The position numbers were made by a program, and so were the translations under genes. Positions 8,226 through 16,347 of a stretch of DNA of 39,222 nt are shown in pieces. The DNA lies in NCBI GenBank assembly GCA_001821615.1, contig MHMS01000023.1, positions 1,183 to 40,404 on the forward strand. The letters are read 5' to 3'. This DNA is from Candidatus Niyogibacteria bacterium RIFCSPLOWO2_12_FULL_41_13. Lineage in GTDB: Bacteria; Patescibacteriota; Minisyncoccia; 2-12-FULL-41-13. Position 1 is the stretch's first letter, and the number at the start of each line of letters is the position of its first letter. The notes below the pieces were generated by a model. The model saw only the letters and a list, made by a program, of their open reading frames with translations. It was not told the origin of the DNA and did not search any database.

Positions 8226-8999
8226 ATGATTGCCAAAGAGATTGCTGTAAAAAGAACGCTAGAAATAATATTTGAAGACGACAAGGAGCAGTTTGAACTC
8301 TTTAAGTTCTCGCTGTTTTCAGAATTTGGAGAAATTCTTCCGTTGAAGATTGTATTGCCATCAACAGAAGAATATGCGGTTTTCCCGTTCAGGAGAGTTA
8401 ATAGGGGCGGTAAAAAAGATTTTGATTTTAAGTTGTTGCCGACATTAGATGGCGCTGTAAAAACAACTATTCCGTTGCGAGTCGCAAATGGAATAGTTTA
8501 TGCGCTCTATCCAGAGAATGCCCTTAACTTTATTGTAATCTCTTCTGATGGCGCATTGAGAATTTATCAATACAGCGTTATTGGAAGATGGGATGGGCTG
8601 TTCTTTGTAAAGCAATTGCTTTTTGAAGGTATGATGAATGGCAATGGCGTTCATTGTCCCGAAAAACCATGGATGAGTTTTAAACCATGGGGGCAATTGT
8701 TGGAAGAAAATGTCGTCAAAGAAGTTCTTATCAAGCAAGGATTCTCGTCAAGGTTTAATGGTGAAGAAAAAATTTCTTTCATCACTGACTCAAAGAAGAA
8801 AGAAGCTTTTGTTATCTGGTATAATGTAGCCATGGGAATTGGTTATGGAATATTGCCAGATGATAAAATTGCCGTGATTCATTGGAGACAATTGCCGCAA
8901 AACCAGTTATTTTTGTCCCCGGGCAGTTTAATCAGTTTTCAATCCGAGTTTTATGACAAGGACGGAAGATTACAATTGCTTGGTGTTAAACTCCTTTAA
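8226..8999 (+). CDS. hypothetical protein with possible divergent cold-shock/OB-like C-terminus
   Basis: 257-aa ORF with gggagg RBS, upstream promoter and downstream hairpin; C-terminus VIWYNVAMGIGYGILPDDKIAVIHWRQL..LSPGSLISFQSEFYDKDGRLQLLGVKLL. Confidence 0.75.
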   Translation: MIAKEIAVKRTLEIIFEDDKEQFELFKFSLFSEFGEILPLKIVLPSTEEYAVFPFRRVNRGGKKDFDFKLLPTLDGAVKTTIPLRVANGIVYALYPENALNFIVISSDGALRIYQYSVIGRWDGLFFVKQLLFEGMMNGNGVHCPEKPWMSFKPWGQLLEENVVKEVLIKQGFSSRFNGEEKISFITDSKKKEAFVIWYNVAMGIGYGILPDDKIAVIHWRQLPQNQLFLSPGSLISFQSEFYDKDGRLQLLGVKLL

Positions 9000-9007
9000 C
9001 CTTTTAG

Positions 9008-9031
9008 GGGGCTGTTTAAAAACAGCCCCCA
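9008..9031 (+). terminator. rho-independent-like hairpin
   Basis: gggggctgttt-aa-aaacagccccc. Confidence 0.7.
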
Positions 9032-9078
9032 TAATGTTTAAGAATATTTTTTTAAAAAAATATTAAATTGATTTAGAA

Positions 9079-10047
9079 ATGTTTTATAAAAAAATTATCA
9101 TCCCGACCCAACCTCACCCAGATACTATTGTGGCAATTTTTTTATTGAAAAAATTCGGCGAAGAAAAATTTCCCGGCATTAAAGAAGCCCAAATTGAAAT
9201 TAAATCGGTAATTACCCAAAAAGAAACCGAAGAGAATTTAGCGAAACAAGGGATTCTTATTTTAGATTTGGGCGGGGGCAAATTTGACCATCACAACAAA
9301 AAAAATCAGACGCTTTCGGATTTGGTAGCCGATGATTTGGAAATCAAAGACGACCCAGCTCTCACTAAATTACTGCAATACGCAAGGCGCGATGATATTT
9401 TCGGCAAAGGCATTATTTCAACCGATTTGTTGGACAGAGCGTTTGGCCTCTCGGCTTTGATAGCCAATCTCAACAAATCTTTAATTGGCAATCCCAATCG
9501 CGTAGTTGATATAATTTTGCCCATTTTAACGGCCCATTACAATGAAGAAGAAAGAAGAACAAAATTATTACCCAGAGAATTGGAAAAAAAAATAAAATCA
9601 GAAGAAGTTTTGATTTTTGAAATAAAATCAGACGAAAAAAAAATAAAAATAATAATGATAAAATCAGATAATCCAAGCATGGCTGGTTACTTAAAATCTC
9701 AAATTGGCGGGAAATTTGATATTGTTGTCCAATGCCTTTCAAGCGGCCATATAAATATTCTTACACGGCCGACCAAAAGAATTAACTTAAAAGGACTTGC
9801 CGCGGCAATAAGATTGAAAGAGGCGGAATTTTCCGGAATTAACCTTGAAATTAACGCTAATGAATTAATGAAATACGGTCGGCTGAATGAAGCGCCTCAA
9901 TGGTATTATGACCCGGCGACTAATTCTTTATTGAACGGAGGATTAAATCCTCAAGGCATTGAATCAACAAAAATAAAATGGGAAGATTTTTCTAATATTT
10001 TAAAAATCGCTTTTTCTAAGAATTTTTTAGAAAAATTATTTCACTAA
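9079..10047 (+). CDS. MYG1/DHH-like putative phosphoesterase
   Basis: TQPHPDTIVAIFLLKKFG, ILDLGGGKFDHHNKK, YARRDDIFGKG. Confidence 0.6.
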   Translation: MFYKKIIIPTQPHPDTIVAIFLLKKFGEEKFPGIKEAQIEIKSVITQKETEENLAKQGILILDLGGGKFDHHNKKNQTLSDLVADDLEIKDDPALTKLLQYARRDDIFGKGIISTDLLDRAFGLSALIANLNKSLIGNPNRVVDIILPILTAHYNEEERRTKLLPRELEKKIKSEEVLIFEIKSDEKKIKIIMIKSDNPSMAGYLKSQIGGKFDIVVQCLSSGHINILTRPTKRINLKGLAAAIRLKEAEFSGINLEINANELMKYGRLNEAPQWYYDPATNSLLNGGLNPQGIESTKIKWEDFSNILKIAFSKNFLEKLFH

Positions 10048-10100
10048 ATTCGGCGGAGCTTTGCCTTCCAAAGCCGCGATGATGTTTTCCGCCGCAAGTT
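10046..10100. repeat. 55-bp direct repeat, copy 1 (relic 3' end of 2-hydroxyacid dehydrogenase)
   Basis: 53/55 identical to 10997-11051; minus-strand reading ..LAAENIIAALEGKAPPNLVK*. Confidence 0.9.
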
Positions 10101-10147
10101 TATAACGTTTATTGATTTAGTTTAGATTATTTTTTAAGATAAAATCA

Positions 10148-10990
10148 ATGGATGAAGAAAAACTGCGAAAATTAAAAGAATATTTTGAAGGCCGTAAAGA
10201 TATTGTTATGGCTTTTATCTTCGGTTCTTATGCCAAAGAAAAACAAATTTCTGTTTCCGATGTTGACATTGCGATTTATTTTAAACCGGCAGGCAGAGAA
10301 TTAGAATGGGAAATTAAGAAGGAATACGAGAATGAAAACGCTATCTGGCTTGAAATTGAAAAAATAATAGGCAGGGACACGGATTTGGTTATCCTAAACC
10401 GCGCTTCTTCCTGTTTAGCGTTTGAAATTTTGCGAACCGGTGTTCCAATACTGATTAAAGACAAAAATCTTTATTGGCGGTTTTTGCTGACCGTAAGCAT
10501 GGCGGCAGAGGATTTTCGGCAAATAATAAAAGATTGGTGGCAAATCAGAGAAAGGTCAAAATCGTTAAGCAAAGAGGACGAAAGACGGCTGATGAAAATA
10601 GTTGATTTTTTGGAAAGAGAAATTCTGGAAATAAATAAATTTCAAAAAATTACTCAAAAAGAATACGAAGGAGATTCGGACAGAAGAAGAAATCTTGAAA
10701 GATGGGTTGAGACGATTGTCAATGCTTCAATCGACGCCGCGAAAATAATTTTAGCTTCGGAAAAAGAGCCGCTTCCGGAAACATACGCCGATATTTTATC
10801 TTCATTCAAACGATTTGACGACTTTCCGGAAAACACGGCAAAAATTTTGGGAGAATTCGCCAAACTTAGAAATGTTTTAGCCCATGAATATCTTGATTTG
10901 AGATTTGCAAAGATAAGAAAATTTTTGGATATTGCCGAGAAAGTTTACGGCGAATTTATAAATTTTGTTAAAAATAAACTTAAAATTTAA
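10148..10990 (+). CDS. fused nucleotidyltransferase-HEPN protein (MntA-HepT-like)
   Basis: N-terminal IFGSYAKEKQISVSDVDIAIYF (GSx10DxD-type MNT motif); C-terminal LRNVLAHEYLDLRF (RX4HXY HEPN motif). Confidence 0.82.
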   Translation: MDEEKLRKLKEYFEGRKDIVMAFIFGSYAKEKQISVSDVDIAIYFKPAGRELEWEIKKEYENENAIWLEIEKIIGRDTDLVILNRASSCLAFEILRTGVPILIKDKNLYWRFLLTVSMAAEDFRQIIKDWWQIRERSKSLSKEDERRLMKIVDFLEREILEINKFQKITQKEYEGDSDRRRNLERWVETIVNASIDAAKIILASEKEPLPETYADILSSFKRFDDFPENTAKILGEFAKLRNVLAHEYLDLRFAKIRKFLDIAEKVYGEFINFVKNKLKI

Positions 10991-11958
10991 GATATCAAAT
11001 TCGGCGGAGTTTTTCCTTCCAAAGCCGCGATGATGTTTTCCGCCGCAAGTTCGCTCATTTTTGCCCTTGTTTTTTCCGTTGCCGAAGCGATGTGAGGAGT
11101 TAAAATTACATTGTCTAATTCAGCGAGCCCCGGCGTTAAATTCGGTTCGTTTTCAAAAACATCCAAAGCCGCGGACCTTATCCATCCTTCTTTTAATGCC
11201 CTTACAAGCGCCTGCTCGTTAATAATAGGCCCTCGCGATGTATTTATTAAATAAGAAGTCGGCTTCATTATTTTTAATTTTTCTTCGTTGATTAAGTGAT
11301 GAGTGGCTGGGAGGAGCGGTATATGAAGGGTTACATAATTGGCTTCTTTCAGCAAATCTTCCAAATTTTCTTTGTATTGCGCGCCGATTTCTTTTTCAAA
11401 AGATTCATTTCGGCGAATATCATGATAAATGATTTTTGCTTTGTATCCTTTGGCAAGAATCTCCGCCACCCGTTCTCCAATTCGGCCAAGTCCGACAATT
11501 CCTATTGTTTTTTCGGCGATATCGTTGCCCAGCATTAACATCGGCGCCCAGCCTTGATAATTTCCCTGCCGCGTGAATTTATCGGCTTCAACTATGCGTC
11601 GCGATATCGCGAGCATTAAGGCAATGGTATGTTCGGCAACGCTTTCCGTCAAGACTTCGGGGGTGTTGGTTATCATTATCTTTTTTTCTTTTGCCGATTT
11701 AATGTCAATGTTGTCAAACCCAACCGCCATATTGGCAAAAATTTTAATTTGCGTTCCGGCGGCTTCAATTACATCTTTATCAATTTTATCCGTGAGTAAA
11801 CAAAGAACAGCGTCGTAATTTTTGTCTTTTAAACTATCAATAAGCTCGTCTTTGGATAAAATTTTATCTTCCGGATTGATAACAATCTCGTATCCTTTTT
11901 CTCTCAATTTATTTATTCCTCGCTCCGGAATTTTTCTCGTGATAAAAATTTTTGGCAT
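10987..11958 (-). CDS. D-isomer-specific 2-hydroxyacid dehydrogenase (glyoxylate/hydroxypyruvate reductase type)
   Basis: KTIGIVGLGRIGERVAEILAKGY, NTSRGPIINEQALVRAL, ALDVFENEP, LTPHIASAT. Confidence 0.93.
   Translation of the reverse strand: MPKIFITRKIPERGINKLREKGYEIVINPEDKILSKDELIDSLKDKNYDAVLCLLTDKIDKDVIEAAGTQIKIFANMAVGFDNIDIKSAKEKKIMITNTPEVLTESVAEHTIALMLAISRRIVEADKFTRQGNYQGWAPMLMLGNDIAEKTIGIVGLGRIGERVAEILAKGYKAKIIYHDIRRNESFEKEIGAQYKENLEDLLKEANYVTLHIPLLPATHHLINEEKLKIMKPTSYLINTSRGPIINEQALVRALKEGWIRSAALDVFENEPNLTPGLAELDNVILTPHIASATEKTRAKMSELAAENIIAALEGKTPPNLIS
10997..11051. repeat. 55-bp direct repeat, copy 2 (3' end of the intact dehydrogenase gene)
   Basis: Direct comparison with 10046-10100. 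Confidence 0.9.
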
Positions 11959-11981
11959 AAATTATCGCATAATTCCTTTTA

Positions 11982-12863
11982 TTATATTTTATCTTCGCTT
12001 CCGAATAATTTTATTTTTTCCGCGACTTTTTCTTTCATCGCTTCAATGGTCTGCGGCAATATTTTATAGGGCGTTGTTTCTTCCGGATTTTCGGCCAAAA
12101 CCCTGCGCAAAGTTTCGGCGTAAACAACTCTGATTTCCGTGTTGATGTGAATGTTTGAAATTCCCGCCTCAATCGCTTTTTTTATTTGTTCGTCCGGTAT
12201 TCCCGAGCCGCCGTGCAAAACTAGAGCGACATTTTCCGGCAAAATTTTCCGCAAAGCTTTTATTCTTTCAATGTCCAGCTTTGGCTCATTTGCCGAAATT
12301 CCGTGAATATTGCCGACAACCGGCGCAAAGCGGTCAATTCCTGTTTTTTCAACGAATTCAAGGGCTTTTTCAGGCTTGGTCAAGTCTTCTTCTTTTATTT
12401 CAATGATTTCCTTCTGGATTCGCGACTCGCCGCGAAGATAGCCCAGTTCTCCTTCAACGCTAATTTGACATTTGACATCTGACGTTTGACATTTGACCTT
12501 TGCATACTTCACTACTTCTTTTGTTCCTTTTATATTTTCTTCAAAGGAAAGCTTTGACAAATCAATATGAACGGAGTCAAAACCCGCGTCAATCGCTTTT
12601 TTTGCCGATTCAACTGATTTGGAATGGTCGGCGTTCAAAAAGAGCGGCAAGCCGGTTTCTTCGCGAAAAGATTTTATCAAAGCGACTATTTGCTTTAATC
12701 CCAAGTATTCTCTCTCGCCTTCGGAAACGCCGAGCATTAACGGCGAATTTAATTCTTTTGCCGCCAAAATTATCGCTTTTATTTGTTCAAAACTCGCGAC
12801 ATTAAAATGTCCCAAAGACCATTTTTCTTTTAACGCTTTTTTAAGAAAATTATTTAAAATCAT
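11982..12863 (-). CDS. fba: class II fructose-bisphosphate aldolase family
   Basis: GHFNVASFEQIKAI, LFLNADHSKSVESAKKAIDAGFDSVHIDLS, VEGELGYLRG, LVLHGGSGIPDEQIKKAIEAGISNIHINTEIR. Confidence 0.92.
   Translation of the reverse strand: MILNNFLKKALKEKWSLGHFNVASFEQIKAIILAAKELNSPLMLGVSEGEREYLGLKQIVALIKSFREETGLPLFLNADHSKSVESAKKAIDAGFDSVHIDLSKLSFEENIKGTKEVVKYAKVKCQTSDVKCQISVEGELGYLRGESRIQKEIIEIKEEDLTKPEKALEFVEKTGIDRFAPVVGNIHGISANEPKLDIERIKALRKILPENVALVLHGGSGIPDEQIKKAIEAGISNIHINTEIRVVYAETLRRVLAENPEETTPYKILPQTIEAMKEKVAEKIKLFGSEDKI
12464..12498. repeat. in-frame heptamer tract (tgtcaaa)5 inside the aldolase gene
   Basis: tttgaca tttgaca tctgacg tttgaca tttgacc; encodes KVKCQTSDVKCQIS. Confidence 0.9.
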
Positions 12864-12872
12864 TTTTTGAGA

Positions 12873-13496
12873 TTACGCTTTAAAAACGATAAATTTGTAT
12901 CCGACAAAATTCCAGACGAGCTGAAAGACCGCGCCGACAACAGCGCCGACATTTGCCCATACTTGAGGCGAAGCGCCGAATTGCGGGCTGATGACATTGA
13001 CAATCAGCGAAGCGACGCCGACATTGACGAAAATCGCCCCAATGCTGATTAAGAAATAGCGATAATATTCTTTTGTTTGAAAAGAAAACAGCTCTTTTAA
13101 CGAGATTTTTTTTTCGTCTTTTTTTCCGCCAAATGACCAATATTGGTTCCAGAAATAACTGTTTATATTGGCAACAAGAAAACTTCCCGCCTTGAAAACC
13201 GAGAACCAAAAGCCAAAAGCGATTCCCGTCGCGGCCATCAGAAAATTTAGAATGACAAAATCAATGCTGGTGTTTAAAAATCCGGTGATTGAAAATTTGG
13301 CAAGCTGGTAAAACCAAGGGAGATACCTGCCGATGTATTTTGAAACGATAATCGCGGCGAGCCATAAAATAGGCAAAATCGCCAAAAAGTAAATCGGGTT
13401 TGCGGGAAAAGAATAATTCAAGCTTTTTAAAATGACAATAACGAACAAAGCCGTGAAAAAACCGGCAATAATTGAAAGAATGTAATCGCGGTTCAT
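12873..13496 (-). CDS. GtrA-like membrane protein
   Basis: LAKFSITGFLNTSIDFVILNFLM..., KAGSFLVANINSYFWNQYWSF, FQLVWNFVGYKFIVF. Confidence 0.88.
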   Translation of the reverse strand: MNRDYILSIIAGFFTALFVIVILKSLNYSFPANPIYFLAILPILWLAAIIVSKYIGRYLPWFYQLAKFSITGFLNTSIDFVILNFLMAATGIAFGFWFSVFKAGSFLVANINSYFWNQYWSFGGKKDEKKISLKELFSFQTKEYYRYFLISIGAIFVNVGVASLIVNVISPQFGASPQVWANVGAVVGAVFQLVWNFVGYKFIVFKA

Positions 13497-13651
13497 TGCG
13501 CGTAGTATAAAATATTTTTTCTTTAATTAGAATTTTTTTCCGCAAAGTTATCCACAGTTGATTGGCTCGCGGCAAAGTTTTAAAATTTATAAGAGAAATA
13601 AAAAAGGAGTTTGGTCGGACTCTTGTTCTCAAATTAATTTTCTTAAAAAAA

Positions 13652-13696
13652 ATGGCTAAGAAAAAAGCGAAGAAAGCAGGAAAAAAGAGAAGATAA
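13652..13696 (+). CDS. 14-aa Lys/Arg-rich micropeptide MAKKKAKKAGKKRR
   Basis: atggctaagaaaaaagcgaagaaagcaggaaaaaagagaagataa followed closely by a GC-rich terminator. Confidence 0.4.
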   Translation: MAKKKAKKAGKKRR

Positions 13697-13702
13697 AACA
13701 AG

Positions 13703-13724
13703 CCCCGCCAATAAAACGGCGGGG
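13703..13724 (+). terminator. rho-independent terminator
   Basis: ccccgcc-aataaaac-ggcgggg-ttt. Confidence 0.75.
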
Positions 13725-13760
13725 TTTGATTTTTAGTTGAAAATTGATACATTGAAAGCA

Positions 13761-14369
13761 ATGGACACATTGGCTAAATTATTCGGTTCGGATTTAAAAA
13801 TCAAGCTTTTGCGGCTTTTTTTAAACAAGCCGGACGAGGTGTTTATTTTGCCTGAAATCGCAAAGCTTCTTAGCGCGAATCCCGCAGGTTTGAAAAAACA
13901 GATAAAAGAACTTTTAGCTTTGAATTTCATCAAGCCGGATTTAAAAGAACTGATTATTGGATTTAAAAATAAAAAACAGAAGAAGACGAAAATAAAAGGA
14001 TTCCGGCTTAATAAATTTTTTCCGTTTTATTGGCCGTTGAAAAATTTGATTTTAGACACGCCGGCTGTTTCCCGCGAAATTATCGTCCGGAAATTAAAAG
14101 CGGGGGGAAAATTAAGTTTGGTGATTTTGGCCGGAAGTTTCGTCCAAGACGGCAAATCAAAACTTGACTTGCTTGTTGTCGGCGACCGATTAAGCCGGGC
14201 AAAAATCGAGAAAGCGGTAAAATCAATTGAGTCTTCCATCGCGAGAGAATTGAATTACAGCGTTATGCCGACCGATGAATTCAAATACCGCCGCAATATG
14301 CGCGACCGGTTTTTATACGATATTTTAGAATCTCCTCACGAGAAAATTTTGGATAAATTGGAGATATAG
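13761..14369 (+). CDS. winged-helix regulator / nucleotidyltransferase-like protein
   Basis: Track ORF 13737..14369 (TTG start); ATG at 13761 gives MDTLAKLFGSDLKIKLLRLFLNKPDEVFILPEIAKLL..., then VILAGSFVQDGKSKLDLLVVGD. Confidence 0.7.
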   Translation: MDTLAKLFGSDLKIKLLRLFLNKPDEVFILPEIAKLLSANPAGLKKQIKELLALNFIKPDLKELIIGFKNKKQKKTKIKGFRLNKFFPFYWPLKNLILDTPAVSREIIVRKLKAGGKLSLVILAGSFVQDGKSKLDLLVVGDRLSRAKIEKAVKSIESSIARELNYSVMPTDEFKYRRNMRDRFLYDILESPHEKILDKLEI

Positions 14370-14371
14370 AG

Positions 14372-14387
14372 TGAGGGGTGATTAGCC
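14372..14387. repeat. 16-bp direct repeat of tRNA-Val 5' end (left copy)
   Basis: gtgaggggtgattagc, identical to 14676-14691. Confidence 0.9.
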
Positions 14388-14683
14388 CCTCACCTAGAAA
14401 ACTTTAATTATGTTCTATGTGTATATTCTTAAAAGTAAAAAAGATGGTAGTATTTACATAGGTTATACAAGTAATTTAATAAGACGTTTTGAAGAACATA
14501 ATAATTTAAAAAACAAATCAACAAGATATAAAGCGCCTTTTGAGCTTATTTACTACGAAGCATACAAGTCAAATGCTGATGCAAGATACCGGGAAACTAA
14601 TTTAAAGAGATTTGCCCAAGCTTATTCACAATTAAAAAATAGAATCAGAAATAGTTTAATTTAAAAGTTTTCTGGGTGAGGGG
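14387..14683. mobile_element. putative GIY-YIG mini-element with terminal inverted repeats
   Basis: Left ccccTCACCTAGAAAACTTTAA (14387-14408); right end reads CCCCTCACCCAGAAAACTTTTAA on the complementary strand (14683-14661). Confidence 0.65.
14410..14664 (+). CDS. GIY-YIG domain protein (UPF0213-like)
   Basis: MFYVYILKSKKDGSIYIGYTSNLIRRFEEHNNLKNKSTRYKAPFELIYYE. Confidence 0.92.
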   Translation: MFYVYILKSKKDGSIYIGYTSNLIRRFEEHNNLKNKSTRYKAPFELIYYEAYKSNADARYRETNLKRFAQAYSQLKNRIRNSLI

Positions 14684-14752
14684 TGATTAGCTCAGTGGCA
14701 GAGCATTATCTTCACACGATAGGGGCCGCAGGTTCAATCCCTGCATCACCCA
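14681..14752 (+). tRNA. tRNA-Val (CAC)
   Basis: GGGTGAT-TA-GCTC..TTATC-TTCACAC-GATAG..GCAGGTTCAATCCCTGC-ATCACCC A. Confidence 0.92.
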
Positions 14753-14762
14753 TTTAGAAATT

Positions 14763-14954
14763 ATGGCAACTTTATCAAACAAAGCGTGGATTTTCATAAT
14801 TATTTTTGTTTTAGCGTTTGGATTTGTCATTGGTTATTCTTTTGGGAAATCAGTCGGATTTAACGCCAACCAAGAACTGTTAAAAAGCGAAGTAAATAAA
14901 GCCCAACAGGGAATTTTAGACCTTCAGAAAAAATTGGAAAATTTCAAATTTTGA
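14763..14954 (+). CDS. small single-TM protein
   Basis: MATLSNKAWIFIIIFVLAFGFVIGYSFG..., TM plus coiled coil. Confidence 0.6.
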   Translation: MATLSNKAWIFIIIFVLAFGFVIGYSFGKSVGFNANQELLKSEVNKAQQGILDLQKKLENFKF

Positions 14955-14965
14955 TTAATTATATG

Positions 14966-15107
14966 CCCAGTAAGACAAAATCGAATGCTAAATCTGGTTT
15001 CTTGCGCGGTATAAACATGTTTTATTGCAAAATTAAAATTAAACATAATAATAGTCGGATGTCCGCTTGCGGATTTAGCAAGAAATATTCGATTTAGTCT
15101 TACTGGG
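14966..15107 (+). mobile_element. MITE copy 1 (142 bp), TSD tatg
   Basis: TIR CCCAGTAAGAC[A/T]AAATCGAAT at both ends; flanked by tatg (14962-14965, 15108-15111); near-identical inverted copy at 25028-25170. Confidence 0.85.
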
Positions 15108-15108
15108 T

Positions 15109-16347
15109 ATGCTGGATATAAAATTTATTCGCCAAAACTCGGAATTAGTCAGAGAAGCAATTAGGAAAAAATATATTGATTTGGATTTAAACCGGCTTTT
15201 AGATGTGGACGAAAAAAGATTAGAGTTGCTCAAAGAAATTGAAGGATTAAGAGCAAAGCAAAATAAACTTGCCGGAGAAATCGCCGGATTGAAAGGAGAA
15301 GAAAGAGACGCAAAAATCGGCGAATCAAAAAACATAAAAAAGAATCTTCAAGAAAAAGAAGGCGAATATAAAAAAATTGAAGAGGAATTCAACGGCTTAA
15401 TGCTTAAAGTTCCCAACATTCCCGATCCGTCCGTTCCGGAAGGCAAAGACGAATCTTTTAATCAGGAAATCAGAAAATGGGGAGAGAAGCCGACTTTTGA
15501 TTTTCCGGCAAAAGATTATTTAAACATAATGGAGCAAAACGGATGGCTTGATTTGGAGCGGGGGGTGAAAGTTTCCGGTTTCCGCGGTTATTTTTTAAAA
15601 GGAAAAGCGGCCCTGCTTTCAATGGCGATTTGGAAATTTGTTGTGGACGAACTTGTCAAAAAAGGATTTGAGCCGGTGTTGGCGCCGTCCCTCGCAAGAA
15701 AAGAAAATTTTGTAGGCACCGGCTGGCTTCCGTCGGGAGAAAAAGAAATTTATCAAATGGACGATATGGGCCTTGTCGGAACTTCAGAAGTTTCAATGAT
15801 GGGCTATCATAAAGACGAAATCTTAAAAGAAGAAGAATTACCCAAAAAATATGTCGCTTTTTCTCCTTGTTTCAGAAAAGAAGCGGGCGCGTACGGCAAA
15901 GATACCAAAGGAATTTTGCGGGTTCACGAGTTTTATAAAGTTGAACAGGTAATTTTGTGCAAGGCCGACCATCAGGAATCCGTGAAATGGCATGAAGAAC
16001 TTACGAAAAACGCCGAAGAATTAAATCAAAAATTAGGCCTTCATTACAGGGCGGTAATTTGTTCCACCGGCGAGACCGGCTTGGGTCAGGTTAAAAAATA
16101 CGACATTGAAACCTGGATTCCTTCGGAAAACAAATATCGCGAAACCCATTCTTCCTCTTATTTCCACGATTTTCAGACAAGACGATTAAATATCCGGTAT
16201 CGCGCCAAAGACGGCGAGCTTTATTTCGCGCATTCTTTAAACAACACCGCCATCGCCACGCCGAGAATTTTAATCGCCATCATTGAACAGCGTCAGCAAA
16301 AAGACGGAACTTTCAAACTTCCCGAAATTTTGGAAAAGTATTTATGA
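15109..16347 (+). CDS. serS: seryl-tRNA synthetase
   Basis: MLDIKFIRQNSELVREAI..., VPNIPDPSVPEGKDE, FSPCFRKEAGAYGKDTKGILRVHEFYKVEQ, ETHSSSYFHDFQTRRLNIRYR. Confidence 0.97.
   Translation: MLDIKFIRQNSELVREAIRKKYIDLDLNRLLDVDEKRLELLKEIEGLRAKQNKLAGEIAGLKGEERDAKIGESKNIKKNLQEKEGEYKKIEEEFNGLMLKVPNIPDPSVPEGKDESFNQEIRKWGEKPTFDFPAKDYLNIMEQNGWLDLERGVKVSGFRGYFLKGKAALLSMAIWKFVVDELVKKGFEPVLAPSLARKENFVGTGWLPSGEKEIYQMDDMGLVGTSEVSMMGYHKDEILKEEELPKKYVAFSPCFRKEAGAYGKDTKGILRVHEFYKVEQVILCKADHQESVKWHEELTKNAEELNQKLGLHYRAVICSTGETGLGQVKKYDIETWIPSENKYRETHSSSYFHDFQTRRLNIRYRAKDGELYFAHSLNNTAIATPRILIAIIEQRQQKDGTFKLPEILEKYL

Noticed and set aside
10148-10990. Composite transposon or IS carrying the MNT-HEPN gene
   Set aside because: No transposase and no inverted ends; the flanking repeats are explained as dehydrogenase 3'-end sequence
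13546-13554. DnaA-box-like ttatccaca here (also at about 26758 and 38976) as an origin of replication
   Set aside because: Single isolated boxes, one inside rny, no dnaA/dnaN and no AT-rich DUE cluster; not enough for oriC despite nearby parB
13261-13770. 169-aa minus-strand ORF
   Set aside because: Overlaps gtrA in a shifted frame and spans the intergenic terminator; no coding character
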